From JAFGKK01 sp964521085 (lineage in GTDB: Bacteria > Chloroflexota > Anaerolineae > Anaerolineales > RBG-16-64-43): DNA of 64,000 bases. How positions within the stretch are numbered: the first letter of the stretch is position 1; every line of letters begins with the position of its first letter. The DNA lies in the NCBI GenBank assembly GCA_964521085.1, contig CAZFPL010000005.1:1-64000 (forward strand), written 5' to 3'. Below are positions 18,559 to 26,964 of this stretch, piece after piece. The translations under genes were made by a program, and so were the position numbers. Under the pieces are notes generated by a model. That model saw nothing but the letters and a program-made list of their open reading frames with translations, was not told the DNA's origin and did no database searches.

Positions 18559-19176
18559 CTATTCCGCGTTCAAGTGCAGCGGGGACCCGGCGGGAATGTT
18601 GATGCCGGCAATCCGCACTGTGTTCCGGGTATAGTATAAAACCGAAATCGATGCCGGATCGGTCACCAAAGAATAATACGCCACCAGCGGCATCTGCAGG
18701 AAATGAGCAAGCGTCAGGCGAATGGTGTCGGCATGGGTGAATAGCGCCACGATCCCGGTTTCATACGCGGCGTGGACCGCACGCACTCCCTGCACCGCCC
18801 GCCGCTGAGCTTCCTGCGGGCTTTCGCCTCCCGGGAATTGCACATCGGACGGCTGATGGTGAACCTCCTGCCAAATAGCCGTCTCGCGCAATTCGGTGAA
18901 TGCCTTGCCGGTCAGATCACCAAAATCGAGCTCCTGCAGCCGTTCGTCCTGGATGATTTGTTTGCCGACGGCGCGGGCGGTCGGCTCCGCTGTCTCCAAA
19001 GCGCGTTCGAGAGGAGAGGAGTAGATTGCAGCCAGGGATACCGGCCGCAGCATGGCCGCCAACGCATCCGCCTTCCCGCGCCCCTCTGCATTCAGGTGTA
19101 TATCCGGCAGCCGCCCGGCCAATCGCTCCCCCAGCCAATCGGTCTCCCCGTGCCGAATGAGCAAAATAACCGTCAC
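18559..19176 (-). CDS. Histidine phosphatase family protein (MSMEG_4193-type putative phosphomutase)
   Basis: 205 aa with the RHG motif LLIRHGETDW at the N-terminus, SSPLERALET, the acidic motif LDFGDLTGK and the second catalytic His in FTHADTIR. The start is the GTG at 19176: it overlaps the beta-glucosidase stop as GTGA and has GGAGGG about 7 nt upstream, while the longer frame runs through the glucosidase gene. In the Actinobacteria trio the partner is a kinase-like protein, so a phosphomutase role has been suggested; the substrate is unknown. Confidence 0.85.
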   Translation of the reverse strand: MTVILLIRHGETDWLGERLAGRLPDIHLNAEGRGKADALAAMLRPVSLAAIYSSPLERALETAEPTARAVGKQIIQDERLQELDFGDLTGKAFTELRETAIWQEVHHQPSDVQFPGGESPQEAQRRAVQGVRAVHAAYETGIVALFTHADTIRLTLAHFLQMPLVAYYSLVTDPASISVLYYTRNTVRIAGINIPAGSPLHLNAE

Positions 19177-20522
19177 TTCACGCCCTCCAAACCATTGCGC
19201 CGGATGACCTCGGAGAACCAGCCAAAGGAGGATTTGGGAGTCCGTTTCAGGGTGACAAAGTCCACGTGGATTAACCCAAACCGCATGGCGTACCCCAACT
19301 CCCACTCGAAATTATCCGTCAGAGACCAGATGAAATATCCTTTCACGGGAACCTGTTTCGCAACCGTCTCGTGCAGCCTTTGCAGATGGCGCTGAAGATA
19401 GGAAATGCGTTGCGGATCATTCACCGCGCCGGTGGAATCCGGCGCGTCCGGAACCGGAATGCCATTCTCGGTCACCAGGATCATCGGCGGTTTATAGTCA
19501 TCCCAAACCCGTTCGACCATCTCTCCCAGACCGGGCGGGTAGATTTCCCACATCGGCGAAAACTCCCCGCTTTTCGGCCGCACCATCTGCGCACCGACGA
19601 AGGGTATCCACCAATGGCCGGAGACGACATGCCGCGTGTAGTAATTCACGCCAAGAAAATCTATCGGCTCCGCAATCTGCGCCAGGTCGCCGTCGCGGAT
19701 GGACGGGGCGAACGGCCCGAAACGCCGCCACAATTCCGGCGGATACGATCCGCGCAAGATCGGATCCAGGCAGATACGGTTGGCCATAACATCGAAAATT
19801 TCCGCCCCCTTCCGGTCGGCGGCCGTATCGCGCGCGGGATACACGGGCGAGAGGTTCAGTGCAATCCCGATCCGCGGCGGCCGCTTGGCCGCGCTGCGGA
19901 TGGCACGCACCGCTTCCCCGTGCGCCAGGAGCAGTGTGTGCATCGCGCGGGCGTAGGCTCCCGGATTGCGCCGGCCCGGGGCGTGCGTCCCCATCAAATA
20001 CCCCATCAGGGCGACAACCATCGGTTCGTTCAGCGTGATCCACCAATTGACGCGGTCTCCAAAACGGGCGGCCACGAGCGCCGCATACTCTCCGAACGCG
20101 GATGCCGTATCGCGTTCCGGCCAACCGCCTTTTTTGTGAAGCGCGAGGGGCAGATCGAAATGGAACAGCGTAGGGAAAGGCTCGATCCCGCGTTCGAGCA
20201 GGCCGTCGATCAGCCGATCATAAAAACCCAAACCCGCCGGGTTGACCTTCCCCCTGCCCTCGGGAATCACGCGCGACCACGATATGGAGAACCGGTACGC
20301 GCCGACTCCGAGATCGCGCACCAGATCGAGATCCTCCTTATAACGGTGATAATGATCGCAGGCGGTGTCGCCGTTTTCGCCCCGGGCCGTCTTGCCGGGC
20401 AGATGCGAGTACCAATCCCAGACCGACGGCCCCTTGCCGTCTTCGTTCCACGCGCCTTCGATTTGATAAGCGGAGGAGGAAACTCCCCAAATAAATCCTT
20501 TTGGAAAATTCAAATCGGTCAT
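19173..20522 (-). CDS. bgl: GH1 beta-glucosidase
   Basis: 449 aa, full-length GH1. The N-terminus FPKGFIWGVSSSAYQIEGAW is the family signature; the acid/base Glu166 lies in TLNEP and the nucleophile Glu352 in VTENG. No signal peptide, so it is probably cytoplasmic and acts on imported beta-linked disaccharides. Its stop codon overlaps the start of the phosphatase gene by 4 bp, linking it translationally to the trio downstream; no sugar transporter is nearby. Confidence 0.94.
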   Translation of the reverse strand: MTDLNFPKGFIWGVSSSAYQIEGAWNEDGKGPSVWDWYSHLPGKTARGENGDTACDHYHRYKEDLDLVRDLGVGAYRFSISWSRVIPEGRGKVNPAGLGFYDRLIDGLLERGIEPFPTLFHFDLPLALHKKGGWPERDTASAFGEYAALVAARFGDRVNWWITLNEPMVVALMGYLMGTHAPGRRNPGAYARAMHTLLLAHGEAVRAIRSAAKRPPRIGIALNLSPVYPARDTAADRKGAEIFDVMANRICLDPILRGSYPPELWRRFGPFAPSIRDGDLAQIAEPIDFLGVNYYTRHVVSGHWWIPFVGAQMVRPKSGEFSPMWEIYPPGLGEMVERVWDDYKPPMILVTENGIPVPDAPDSTGAVNDPQRISYLQRHLQRLHETVAKQVPVKGYFIWSLTDNFEWELGYAMRFGLIHVDFVTLKRTPKSSFGWFSEVIRRNGLEGVK

Positions 20523-20605
20523 TGGTTTACCTGCGCCTCAGAAACACACTGCCCGCCCTCATCCAGCCTTCAGCCACCTCCCGTCGCTTCGTTCCGGGAC
20601 AGGTC

Positions 20606-20625
20606 CTCCCGGTTTAAGCCGGGAG
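20606..20625. repeat. Hairpin between the DUF1508 gene and the beta-glucosidase gene
   Basis: A 7-bp stem CTCCCGG/CCGGGAG with a 6-nt loop. It may end transcription from the DUF1508 gene, but no T-run follows on the minus strand. Confidence 0.4.
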
Positions 20626-20666
20626 AAGGGATATGATGCGTGCAGGCAAGCGGCGTTAAGCTTCCC

Positions 20667-20846
20667 CTATGCTAATTCAACAATTTGCGCTCCGCCGGCA
20701 TTCTTCTTCACCGATTCGATTCCATCCAGGCATGCCTGCCTGCCGGAGTATCCCTCGCCTGACTCCGCGATGGATTTGCCGTTCGGGGCGATCAGCCGCC
20801 AGCGATATTGGCCTGCCTTATCTTTGTATACTTCGAATTTGTACAT
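20667..20846 (-). CDS. Small DUF1508 (YegP-like) protein
   Basis: A 59-aa protein starting MYKFEVYKDKAGQYRWRL and continuing through APNGKSIAESGEGYS to IESVKKNA, which matches a single DUF1508 repeat (aromatic-rich beta strands followed by a helix). GGAGG lies about 6 nt before the ATG. Longer family members (YegP) carry two copies; the function is unknown. It is 14 nt downstream of rarA in the same direction and probably belongs to its transcript. Confidence 0.85.
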   Translation of the reverse strand: MYKFEVYKDKAGQYRWRLIAPNGKSIAESGEGYSGRQACLDGIESVKKNAGGAQIVELA

Positions 20847-20860
20847 ATGGTCCTCCGTGA

Positions 20861-22276
20861 TTAAGAATTTCGGAAACCCATCTTGCGCTTGATCGATTCC
20901 GCTTCCTCATGGGTCGGGGTGGGAAGCGTCGTCGTCTCGGTGACTCCGAGCGCTTTTTCCTGCGCGCGCCTCCAGCGTTCCAGCCGATCCCGCACCGTTG
21001 CTTCGTAGCCGATGGCGGTCGGTTTGTAGAAGTAGGTCCCTTGCAGCGCAGTCGGCAGATACTGCTGGCCGACATGATGCTCTTCCAGTTGATGCGGATA
21101 GATATAGCCCTCGCCATGTCCCAATCCTATGGCATCCCGGCTATCGTCTTTCAAATGATCTGGAACCTCGGTGATGCCCTGTTTCTCCACCGTTTCGTAG
21201 GCCTGGAAATACGCCAGCGCGCTGTTGGATTTCGGCGCGGTGGATAAATACAGCGCCGCCTCGACCATCGGGTAGATTCCTTCCGGCAGGCCTACATAAT
21301 CGAACGCCTGCGCCGCGGCGCTTACCACCACCAGCGCGTTGGGATCCGCCAGGCCGATATCCTCGCCGGCCAGGATCAGCATCCGCCGTAGGATAAAGCG
21401 CGGATCTTCGCCGGAATAGAGCATGCGCGCCATCCAATACAGCGCGGCGTCCGGATCCGACCCGCGCAGGGATTTAATAAACGCGCTGATCGTATCGTAA
21501 TGCGCGTCGCCATCGCGGTCGTACAGCAGCGCCCGGCGCTGGATGGATTCCTGCGCCACGGTGAGGTCGATGCGGATTTCGCCATCGGATCCCGGGGCGG
21601 TGGATTCCACCGCCAGCTCGAGAGCGTTGAGGGCGTTGCGCGCATCGCCGCCGGCCACATCCACCAGATGAGTTTCCGCCTCCTCATCGAGGATCACCTT
21701 GCGGCCGCCGTATCCGCGTTCGGGATCCTCGAGCGCGCGCCGGATCAGGCGCCGCACGTCCGCCTGGGCCAGCGGCCGCAATTGGAAAATGCGCGATCGC
21801 GAAACGAGCGCGCCGATCACCTCGAAATACGGGTTTTCGGTCGTCGCACCGATCAACACGATCGTTCCGTTTTCCACATGCGGGAGGAGTGCATCTTGCT
21901 GGGCTTTGTTCCAGCGGTGGACTTCATCTACGAAGAGGATGGTGCGGATGGAATGGAGCTTGCGGCGCTCCCCCGCCTGGGCGATCACGCGCCGCAGTTC
22001 GGCCACGCCCGCCAGCACCGCGCTGAGGGTTTCGAAATGGGATTTTGTGCTTCCGGCGATGATTTGCGCAAGGGTTGTTTTCCCGCTTCCGGGCGGTCCC
22101 CAGAGCAGGATCGAGGAAAACAATCTGTCCGATTCAATCGCGCGGCGGAGGAGTTTCCCGGGGCCGATGATATCTTCCTGCCCGGCGAATTCATCGAGCG
22201 TGCGTGGACGCATCCGCGCCGCCAGCGGAGCCTCGCGTTTCATCCGTTCCTTAAGCGCGTGATCGAAGAGGTCCAC
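20861..22276 (-). CDS. rarA: Replication-associated recombination protein A (AAA ATPase)
   Basis: 471 aa. Residues 20-50 hold the RPRTLDEFAGQEDIIG entry motif, Walker A is GPPGSGKT (60-67), Walker B FVDEVHRW (115-122), sensor 1 GATTENP. The C-terminal part has YPHQ, QQYLP and the FYKPTAIGYE pattern of RarA/MgsA/WRNIP1 proteins, which act as tetramers at stalled replication forks. The start is GTG 22276; there is no Shine-Dalgarno, and a -10-like TATACT lies only 7 nt upstream, so the mRNA may be leaderless. Confidence 0.94.
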   Translation of the reverse strand: MDLFDHALKERMKREAPLAARMRPRTLDEFAGQEDIIGPGKLLRRAIESDRLFSSILLWGPPGSGKTTLAQIIAGSTKSHFETLSAVLAGVAELRRVIAQAGERRKLHSIRTILFVDEVHRWNKAQQDALLPHVENGTIVLIGATTENPYFEVIGALVSRSRIFQLRPLAQADVRRLIRRALEDPERGYGGRKVILDEEAETHLVDVAGGDARNALNALELAVESTAPGSDGEIRIDLTVAQESIQRRALLYDRDGDAHYDTISAFIKSLRGSDPDAALYWMARMLYSGEDPRFILRRMLILAGEDIGLADPNALVVVSAAAQAFDYVGLPEGIYPMVEAALYLSTAPKSNSALAYFQAYETVEKQGITEVPDHLKDDSRDAIGLGHGEGYIYPHQLEEHHVGQQYLPTALQGTYFYKPTAIGYEATVRDRLERWRRAQEKALGVTETTTLPTPTHEEAESIKRKMGFRNS

Positions 22277-22283
22277 GACCGGA

Positions 22284-22289
22284 AGTATA
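22284..22289 (-). promoter_or_regulatory. Extended -10 box for rarA, leaderless geometry
   Basis: On the minus strand TGC-TATACT is followed by 7 nt and then the GTG start. Such spacing places the transcription start at or within 2 nt of the start codon. Confidence 0.5.
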
Positions 22290-22308
22290 GCACGGGCGGT
22301 AAAAGGAA

Positions 22309-22405
22309 TCCACGAAGGACACGAAGAAATTCAGAAGAACACGAAGGTTTTAATATTATTAAGAATCTTCGTGCCCTTCAGATTTTCCTTCGTGTTCTTT
22401 GTGGA
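22309..22405. repeat. CCACGAAGGACACGAAG-type inverted repeat
   Basis: Arms 22309-22326 and 22388-22405 match at 16 of 18 positions, with internal copies of the same ACACGAAG/CTTCGTG words between them. It fills the gap between the glutaredoxin stop and rarA. Confidence 0.6.
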
Positions 22406-22406
22406 A

Positions 22407-22688
22407 TTATTTAATCCCCAACAACTCCGCCACCTGCTGCTTATCCCAATCCACCACAATCTTGCCGCGGATATCGAACGTGGGCGTGGTCTCGTTTCCG
22501 TCCGCCCAGTCCCGCACGCGCGCCGCAGCGGCGCGATCCTTGGAAATATCCACCTCGACGTAATCGATATGGTGTCCTTTAAGGAAGGCCCGCGCTGAAC
22601 GGCAACCAGGGCACCACTGGGTGCAGTATAAAACCACATCGGAAGCCGGTTCCGGAGTCGGGGGGTCCGCTTTTTTTCTGAACAGCAC
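22407..22688 (-). CDS. Glutaredoxin-family protein
   Basis: 93 aa with a CPGC redox motif (26-29) in YCTQWCPGC, a short insert, then TTPTFDIRG providing the cis-Pro loop; a glutaredoxin/NrdH-like thioredoxin fold. GTG 22688 is preferred to the GTG 2 codons upstream because GGAGG sits 5 nt before it, whereas the upstream GTG overlaps the Shine-Dalgarno. The partner protein is not evident. Confidence 0.85.
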   Translation of the reverse strand: MLFRKKADPPTPEPASDVVLYCTQWCPGCRSARAFLKGHHIDYVEVDISKDRAAAARVRDWADGNETTPTFDIRGKIVVDWDKQQVAELLGIK

Positions 22689-22738
22689 TACCACCTCCGA
22701 GCAGAGCGATTTATGCCCGGCAACGATTCGTCGCCATG

Positions 22739-23992
22739 TTACCGCTTACCGATGTCGTGCCCCCGCTTCGCGGTTTCTTTCTTCACCCCGACCGCCGCGG
22801 CCAAGGCAGCCTGGTAAACATCTTTTACCGGAACATTTTTCTCCTCGGCGATTCGCAGGCAATCCCGGTATTCCGGAGACACGTTCGTCACCCGGCCTTC
22901 CCACATCGCGATCTTTATGCTCACTGGACCGTAGGCGGTTTCCACCGTCTGCTCCTGGCGATCCAGTTTACGCCGTTCCACCGGGTGCAGGCGCACGCCG
23001 ATGGTGGTCGTTTCCGAGAATAAAATCCCGAGCGCGGAATCCAACTTCGATTCATCGACCATCAGGCTGAGGGTGACCGCCGGCCGGTTGCGTTTCATCT
23101 GGATCGGCGTGAGGAATACATCCAGCGCCCCGGCATCGAACAGCCTGTCCATCACCCGCTCGTACCACTGGGGATTCATATCGTCGATATTCGCATCCAC
23201 TACCAGCACCCGCTCCCCCCGCTGCGCGAGGGCGGGCGCGAGTGCAGGCACGCGGCCGCCGCCGGCGCCCTCCTCCGCGCTCCGTCCGATCGTCACGCGC
23301 AGGAGGTTGGCCCACGGCAAGTCCCGATTCCCGGCGCCATATCCCGTGCGGTCGATCCGCATCGGCGGCGCCTTGCCGAAATCCGCCGCCATCGCCGCCA
23401 ACAACGCCGCCCCGGTCGGGGTGACCAGTTCCGCATCCACATCGCGCCCATAGACGGGAATCCCCCGCAATAACTCGGCCGTCGCCGGCGCGGGCACCGG
23501 GAGCAATCCATGCGCGGTCTGCACGCTTCCGGCGCCGATATGCAGCGGGGAGGAATACACCTTTTCCACATCCAGCAATTCCAGGCAGATCGCAGTCCCC
23601 ACGATGTCCACGATCGCATCCACCGCGCCGACTTCGTGGAAGTGTATCTTTTCCACCGGTTCGCCGTGGACTTTGGATTCCGCCTGGGCAAGTTTTTGAA
23701 ATGCAAGCAGGCTTCGCTCCCGAGTACGATCCGAAAGGGAACTGGAACGGATAATCGCCTCAATGTCTTTCAGATGCCGGTGCGGCTGTTTTTCGTCCAC
23801 TTTAATATCGACCAGCAATCCACGCAGGCCGGCTTTATGCGTTTCGCGGGTTTCCAACCGGTACCCGCCAAGATCCAACTTTTCTAATTCGGCGCGTAAG
23901 GAATCCGGAGGGATCCCGCAATCCAATAGCGCGCCAAGCGCCATATTGCCGCTGATGCCGGAAAAACAATCGAAGAATGCTATCGTGGTCAT
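22739..23992 (-). CDS. larC: LarC, nickel insertion protein for the pincer nucleotide cofactor
   Basis: 417 aa. The N-terminal FFDCFSGISGNMALGALLD, the histidine-rich loop KQPHRHLKDIE, HFHEVGAVDAIVDIVG and the C-terminal GVRLHPVERRKL region match LarC. It performs CTP-dependent nickel insertion into pyridinium-3,5-bisthiocarboxylic acid mononucleotide, the cofactor of lactate racemase and related LarA-family enzymes. Some lactobacilli encode LarC as two pieces joined by ribosomal frameshifting; here it is one continuous frame. ATG 23992 matches the family N-terminus. LarB and LarE lie about 7 kb away; LarA is not in the window. Confidence 0.93.
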   Translation of the reverse strand: MTTIAFFDCFSGISGNMALGALLDCGIPPDSLRAELEKLDLGGYRLETRETHKAGLRGLLVDIKVDEKQPHRHLKDIEAIIRSSSLSDRTRERSLLAFQKLAQAESKVHGEPVEKIHFHEVGAVDAIVDIVGTAICLELLDVEKVYSSPLHIGAGSVQTAHGLLPVPAPATAELLRGIPVYGRDVDAELVTPTGAALLAAMAADFGKAPPMRIDRTGYGAGNRDLPWANLLRVTIGRSAEEGAGGGRVPALAPALAQRGERVLVVDANIDDMNPQWYERVMDRLFDAGALDVFLTPIQMKRNRPAVTLSLMVDESKLDSALGILFSETTTIGVRLHPVERRKLDRQEQTVETAYGPVSIKIAMWEGRVTNVSPEYRDCLRIAEEKNVPVKDVYQAALAAAVGVKKETAKRGHDIGKR

Positions 23993-24116
23993 GGTTCCGA
24001 TCTCGTGATCGTCCAGTCGAATTCGAGAAAAGATCAAGCGCCCGGCGGAAGGGATTGGTGCCTTCCCCCGGAGAATCTACCCCTCACACTGGCCGCGCAC
24101 AAATTATAAACGGAAG

Positions 24117-24159
24117 CCGGGCATCCCCGGTTTTATCGGCTGAAACCAAAGATGCCCGG
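24117..24159. repeat. Inverted repeat upstream of larC
   Basis: 9-bp arms CCGGGCATC (24117-24125) and GATGCCCGG (24151-24159) with a 25-nt spacer, in the non-coding stretch between the Coa1-like gene and larC. Confidence 0.4.
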
Positions 24160-24185
24160 ACGGATGCAAATGGAGATTCGGCCTG

Positions 24186-24207
24186 AAAAACCTGGTCTCC
24201 AGGCAGG
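24186..24207 (-). terminator. Rho-independent terminator after the Coa1-like gene
   Basis: On the minus strand the hairpin CCTGG-AGA-CCAGG is followed at once by TTTTT. It starts about 20 nt after the stop codon at 24224. Confidence 0.6.
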
Positions 24208-24223
24208 CTCTTTTTACGGCTGT

Positions 24224-24643
24224 TCAGTCTGATCCATAAATAACCACCCGTTCGCCGGTGTCCTTCAGCTCCAATACCAGGCTGGTGATCACCCAGTTGC
24301 CGCCAGACTTTTTCCCTTTCACATACACCGTCCCGGAACCCTTCGGGCCGGAAACCGAGAAAGACAGGTCTGCGGATCCGGTGGTGGGTGTTTCCTCGAT
24401 GCTCCCGCTGACAAAAAAACCGGGCTTAATGGGCGTTCCCAGGAGTTGTTGCGCGCGGGGGTTAAGCTGGACCATCTCCAGCCCGTGTTGATATACGTAA
24501 TTCGATTTCATGAGACCAAATAACGAATACACACCGCCCCCCACACAGCACACGCAGGACAATCCGATCACCAGCAGCACGACCGGGACGAGCCATTTCC
24601 AATTGCGGGAGAACCAGCTTTTTTTCGGACTTGGTGTTTCCAT
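24224..24643 (-). CDS. Membrane-anchored Coa1/TIM21-like protein
   Basis: 139 aa: a basic N-terminus (KKSWFSRNWKW), one transmembrane helix (about 18-42, with a CVCC stretch inside), then an extracytoplasmic beta-rich domain with LLGTPIKPGFFVSG and GTVYVKGKK followed by GNWVITSLVLEL. This pattern resembles the Coa1-like domain family found beside DUF4190 proteins. The function in bacteria is unknown. ATG 24643 is chosen because AGGAGGGG lies about 4 nt upstream; the longer frame overlaps the DUF4190 gene. Confidence 0.7.
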   Translation of the reverse strand: METPSPKKSWFSRNWKWLVPVVLLVIGLSCVCCVGGGVYSLFGLMKSNYVYQHGLEMVQLNPRAQQLLGTPIKPGFFVSGSIEETPTTGSADLSFSVSGPKGSGTVYVKGKKSGGNWVITSLVLELKDTGERVVIYGSD

Positions 24644-24696
24644 GATCCCCTCCTGAAGAAGATTTTTTCGATTCTGACTCGAAACCCTGCGCCTGC

Positions 24697-25017
24697 CTAT
24701 TGGGAAAAGATCCTCCCAATAACGGGCAATAGAAAGAGACTCGCAATGCAGATTCCCCCCAATGCGACGAGCACGAGATTGACATACCCAAGAATGAGGC
24801 CGGCGACGGCCAACCCATCCCCGGTAAACTTTCCCTCGGACCGGGCGATCTGGATCCTGGCCATATGCCCCAAAACGATGGCGATGATTGCACAGATAAG
24901 AGGCAGCGCGATCCAGCTCATGATCCCCGCAAACAGACTGGCAATGGCCAGCGGGCATTCCCGGAACGGAGACTCTTCCGGCGGCAGGTACGATCGCCCT
25001 TCCAGGGAAGCGGACAT
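24697..25017 (-). CDS. DUF4190 membrane protein
   Basis: 106 aa with two hydrophobic helices around ICAIIAIVLGHMARIQIARS and AGLILGYVNLVLVALGG, the GHxAxxxI...G...A.aGLiLGY pattern of DUF4190. The role is unknown. It directly precedes the Coa1-like gene in the same direction (53-nt spacing), a frequent pairing. Confidence 0.8.
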   Translation of the reverse strand: MSASLEGRSYLPPEESPFRECPLAIASLFAGIMSWIALPLICAIIAIVLGHMARIQIARSEGKFTGDGLAVAGLILGYVNLVLVALGGICIASLFLLPVIGRIFSQ

Positions 25018-25057
25018 GAACCAGCCTTTCCCAGGTCAAGAGAGCCGAAAAATTAAT

Positions 25058-25678
25058 CTACCCGGCTTCCCATTCCGCGCGCGTCACCGGATGACAGCCC
25101 ATTTGCAGCCACTCCCAGAAGGCGGCGCAATCGCCGTCGAGGGTGTAATTTACGATATATACGAAGTCAAACTGAAACATCGTGCTGTTCAACTCCGAAA
25201 GCAGTATTTGACTGCCGGCGCTGGTGGAAGCATTAGGGATGAGTGTCTTCCACCCGGTGAAATCCGCCGTGAAATCGCCCCCCGCAGCGGCCATGCCAAT
25301 CACGGTGCCGGTCGTCTCGGCCGAGAACCAGGAATACAGCCCCGAGTTTTTCTCGGCCTCGGTCGGCCCTTTCACCAGTTCCTTCAGGGTCGAATGGACG
25401 AGCACGGCTTGATTATCCGTCGCCGGCACGAACCGGGCGACCGCCACGGGCAGGAAGGTGGAAGCGTCCGAGTAATACACCCACACGGTCGTCATTCCTT
25501 CCGGAGCATCCGGCTCGGCGGACGTCTCCGTTGCCACGGGTATCGGGCTTTCGGTCTCCAGATGCACCGGGGAGATTGCCGTATCTGTGACGGCAGGCTG
25601 CTCCGTGGCGGCGGGAGGGAACAGGTTGCATGCCAAGACCGCCCCGATCATCAATAGAAAAAACGGATATCGCTTCAT
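25058..25678 (-). CDS. GerMN-domain lipoprotein
   Basis: 206 aa. The signal ends in a lipobox VLAC (Cys17), then a Thr/Pro/Glu-rich linker and a C-terminal domain with VWVYYSD, TLKELVKGPTEAEK and AADFTGW-like DFTADFTGW followed by QILLSEL, matching the GerMN (sporulation and spore-germination) fold. No sporulation gene is present, so the name is structural only. AGGAG lies 6 nt before ATG 25678. It follows the sialidase-like gene in the same direction. Confidence 0.75.
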   Translation of the reverse strand: MKRYPFFLLMIGAVLACNLFPPAATEQPAVTDTAISPVHLETESPIPVATETSAEPDAPEGMTTVWVYYSDASTFLPVAVARFVPATDNQAVLVHSTLKELVKGPTEAEKNSGLYSWFSAETTGTVIGMAAAGGDFTADFTGWKTLIPNASTSAGSQILLSELNSTMFQFDFVYIVNYTLDGDCAAFWEWLQMGCHPVTRAEWEAG

Positions 25679-25754
25679 CCTATTCTCCTTGAACCGACCC
25701 GTCCTCTCCGGCCGGTAATAAATTCCGAATCCTGCAAACCGATCGTAGAATTCG

Positions 25755-26786
25755 TCAGATCCTTCCGAAAATTGCGCATTGCACATCGATACTACTCCTA
25801 TCGCGTGCCACGCCGGTCACATACAACGAACCGTCCCTGCCGAAAACCGCCGATAAATCGGAAACCCAATAATCGGGATAGGCGCCGCGCATCACCTGGA
25901 CAGGCTTGGTAAACCCCTCCGGCACCGTGCCATGCAGGGTGTACATGCCGTTTTCGTTCCACAGGGCGATCCACGGCATCCCATTGGTAGATTCGCCGAG
26001 GAAGACTTCCTCATTAAAAAAACCATACTGGTCATCGAACGGGATTTCCAGCGTCGTCCAATCCGTGGACGGCGAACGGTGCATGATTGTCAGCTTTCTA
26101 CACTCCATCCAGGCAAGGTACAGCGTACCGTCCTTCGCAAGGAAGAATTTCGGATCTCCCCCATGATTGTGTGTGATTTCCATAGGGCTGGACCAAGTTT
26201 CGCCCTTATCCTTCGATTCCGAAATCATCACCCGGATGACGGAATCGGAGGAATTTTCCACGGAGAATAATATGTAATAGACGCCGGCGGCATCATGAGT
26301 CAGCTCGACGCCACCGACATCCCCTATCCCTTCGAACAGCCGCGTCTCCCCGAAGTTCAGAATTTCGGTCGAGGATTCCAGGGTGAGGAAGGCCGTCACG
26401 ATCCGGGGAGGATCAAGGAACAGCGAGAGACTGTGGCTGATCGGTTTCACGTATCCCGTGTAGTTGGTCTCGACCCAGCCGCCGGCTTGCATGCAGCTCA
26501 ACCAAAGCACGGAGGAATCCTTGTCCTTACAGAAGGTAAAACAGGGACGGTGATCTTCCCCCCACAGGAACACCGGGTTAAAATCCAACTCCGAATTCTC
26601 GATCTGCTCCTCCAGGTCCCAGGAGCCGTCCGCGAACCGCCTTCGAAACCGGTAATCCTGCGAACGGTACCCTTCCGCAGTCGAATCTCCCTTCCAGAAC
26701 AAATACACGATCCCTTCGTCATCGACGAGCACCTGCGTGTAGTCGATCATCCCATTATCGGTCCGTGACAACCGGACGAATTGCAT
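25755..26786 (-). CDS. Sialidase-like beta-propeller protein, leader frameshifted
   Basis: 343 aa rich in beta strands with exo-sialidase-type repeats (SESKDKGETWSSP is an Asp-box; DGTLYLAWMECRK, DGSLYVTGVARDR). No catalytic Arg triad could be assigned, so enzymatic activity is uncertain. The frame has no signal peptide from its first ATG. In frame but without a start it continues upstream as ACAPAVNLIPEKTPQ, and a signal-like sequence lies in another frame at 26947 (see the separate entry). The mature protein was therefore probably a lipoprotein of the operon with the solute-binding/vWA genes. Confidence 0.6.
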   Translation of the reverse strand: MQFVRLSRTDNGMIDYTQVLVDDEGIVYLFWKGDSTAEGYRSQDYRFRRRFADGSWDLEEQIENSELDFNPVFLWGEDHRPCFTFCKDKDSSVLWLSCMQAGGWVETNYTGYVKPISHSLSLFLDPPRIVTAFLTLESSTEILNFGETRLFEGIGDVGGVELTHDAAGVYYILFSVENSSDSVIRVMISESKDKGETWSSPMEITHNHGGDPKFFLAKDGTLYLAWMECRKLTIMHRSPSTDWTTLEIPFDDQYGFFNEEVFLGESTNGMPWIALWNENGMYTLHGTVPEGFTKPVQVMRGAYPDYWVSDLSAVFGRDGSLYVTGVARDRSSIDVQCAIFGRI

Positions 26787-26947
26787 TTCGCCTTCGCCCC
26801 AGGAAAACGGCGGCGGATCCGCGAGCGGACTCTGCGGCGTTTTTTCCGGGATCAGGTTGACAGCCGGGGCACATGCGAATAGACGGCGGAGGTGAATACC
26901 ATCGCCGTAAGGATGAGGCTGCGAAAACGGAAAAAGAACTTTTTCAT
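26787..26947 (-). other. Frameshifted lipoprotein signal of the sialidase-like gene
   Basis: ATG 26947 (AGGGGG 4 nt upstream) encodes MKKFFFRFRSLILTAMVFTS followed by AV, a good signal peptide, but the frame stops soon after. Shifting by one base near 26880-26884 joins it to FACAPAVNLIPEK and the rest of the sialidase-like protein, forming a lipobox around Cys. One missing base would explain this: a real disruption or an assembly error. Confidence 0.6.
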
Positions 26948-26964
26948 CTTTCCCCCTTTTTTGC

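Noticed and set aside
24644..25039. N-terminal extension of the Coa1-like frame
   Set aside because: It overlaps the DUF4190 gene and looks non-protein-like; a strong Shine-Dalgarno marks ATG 24643.
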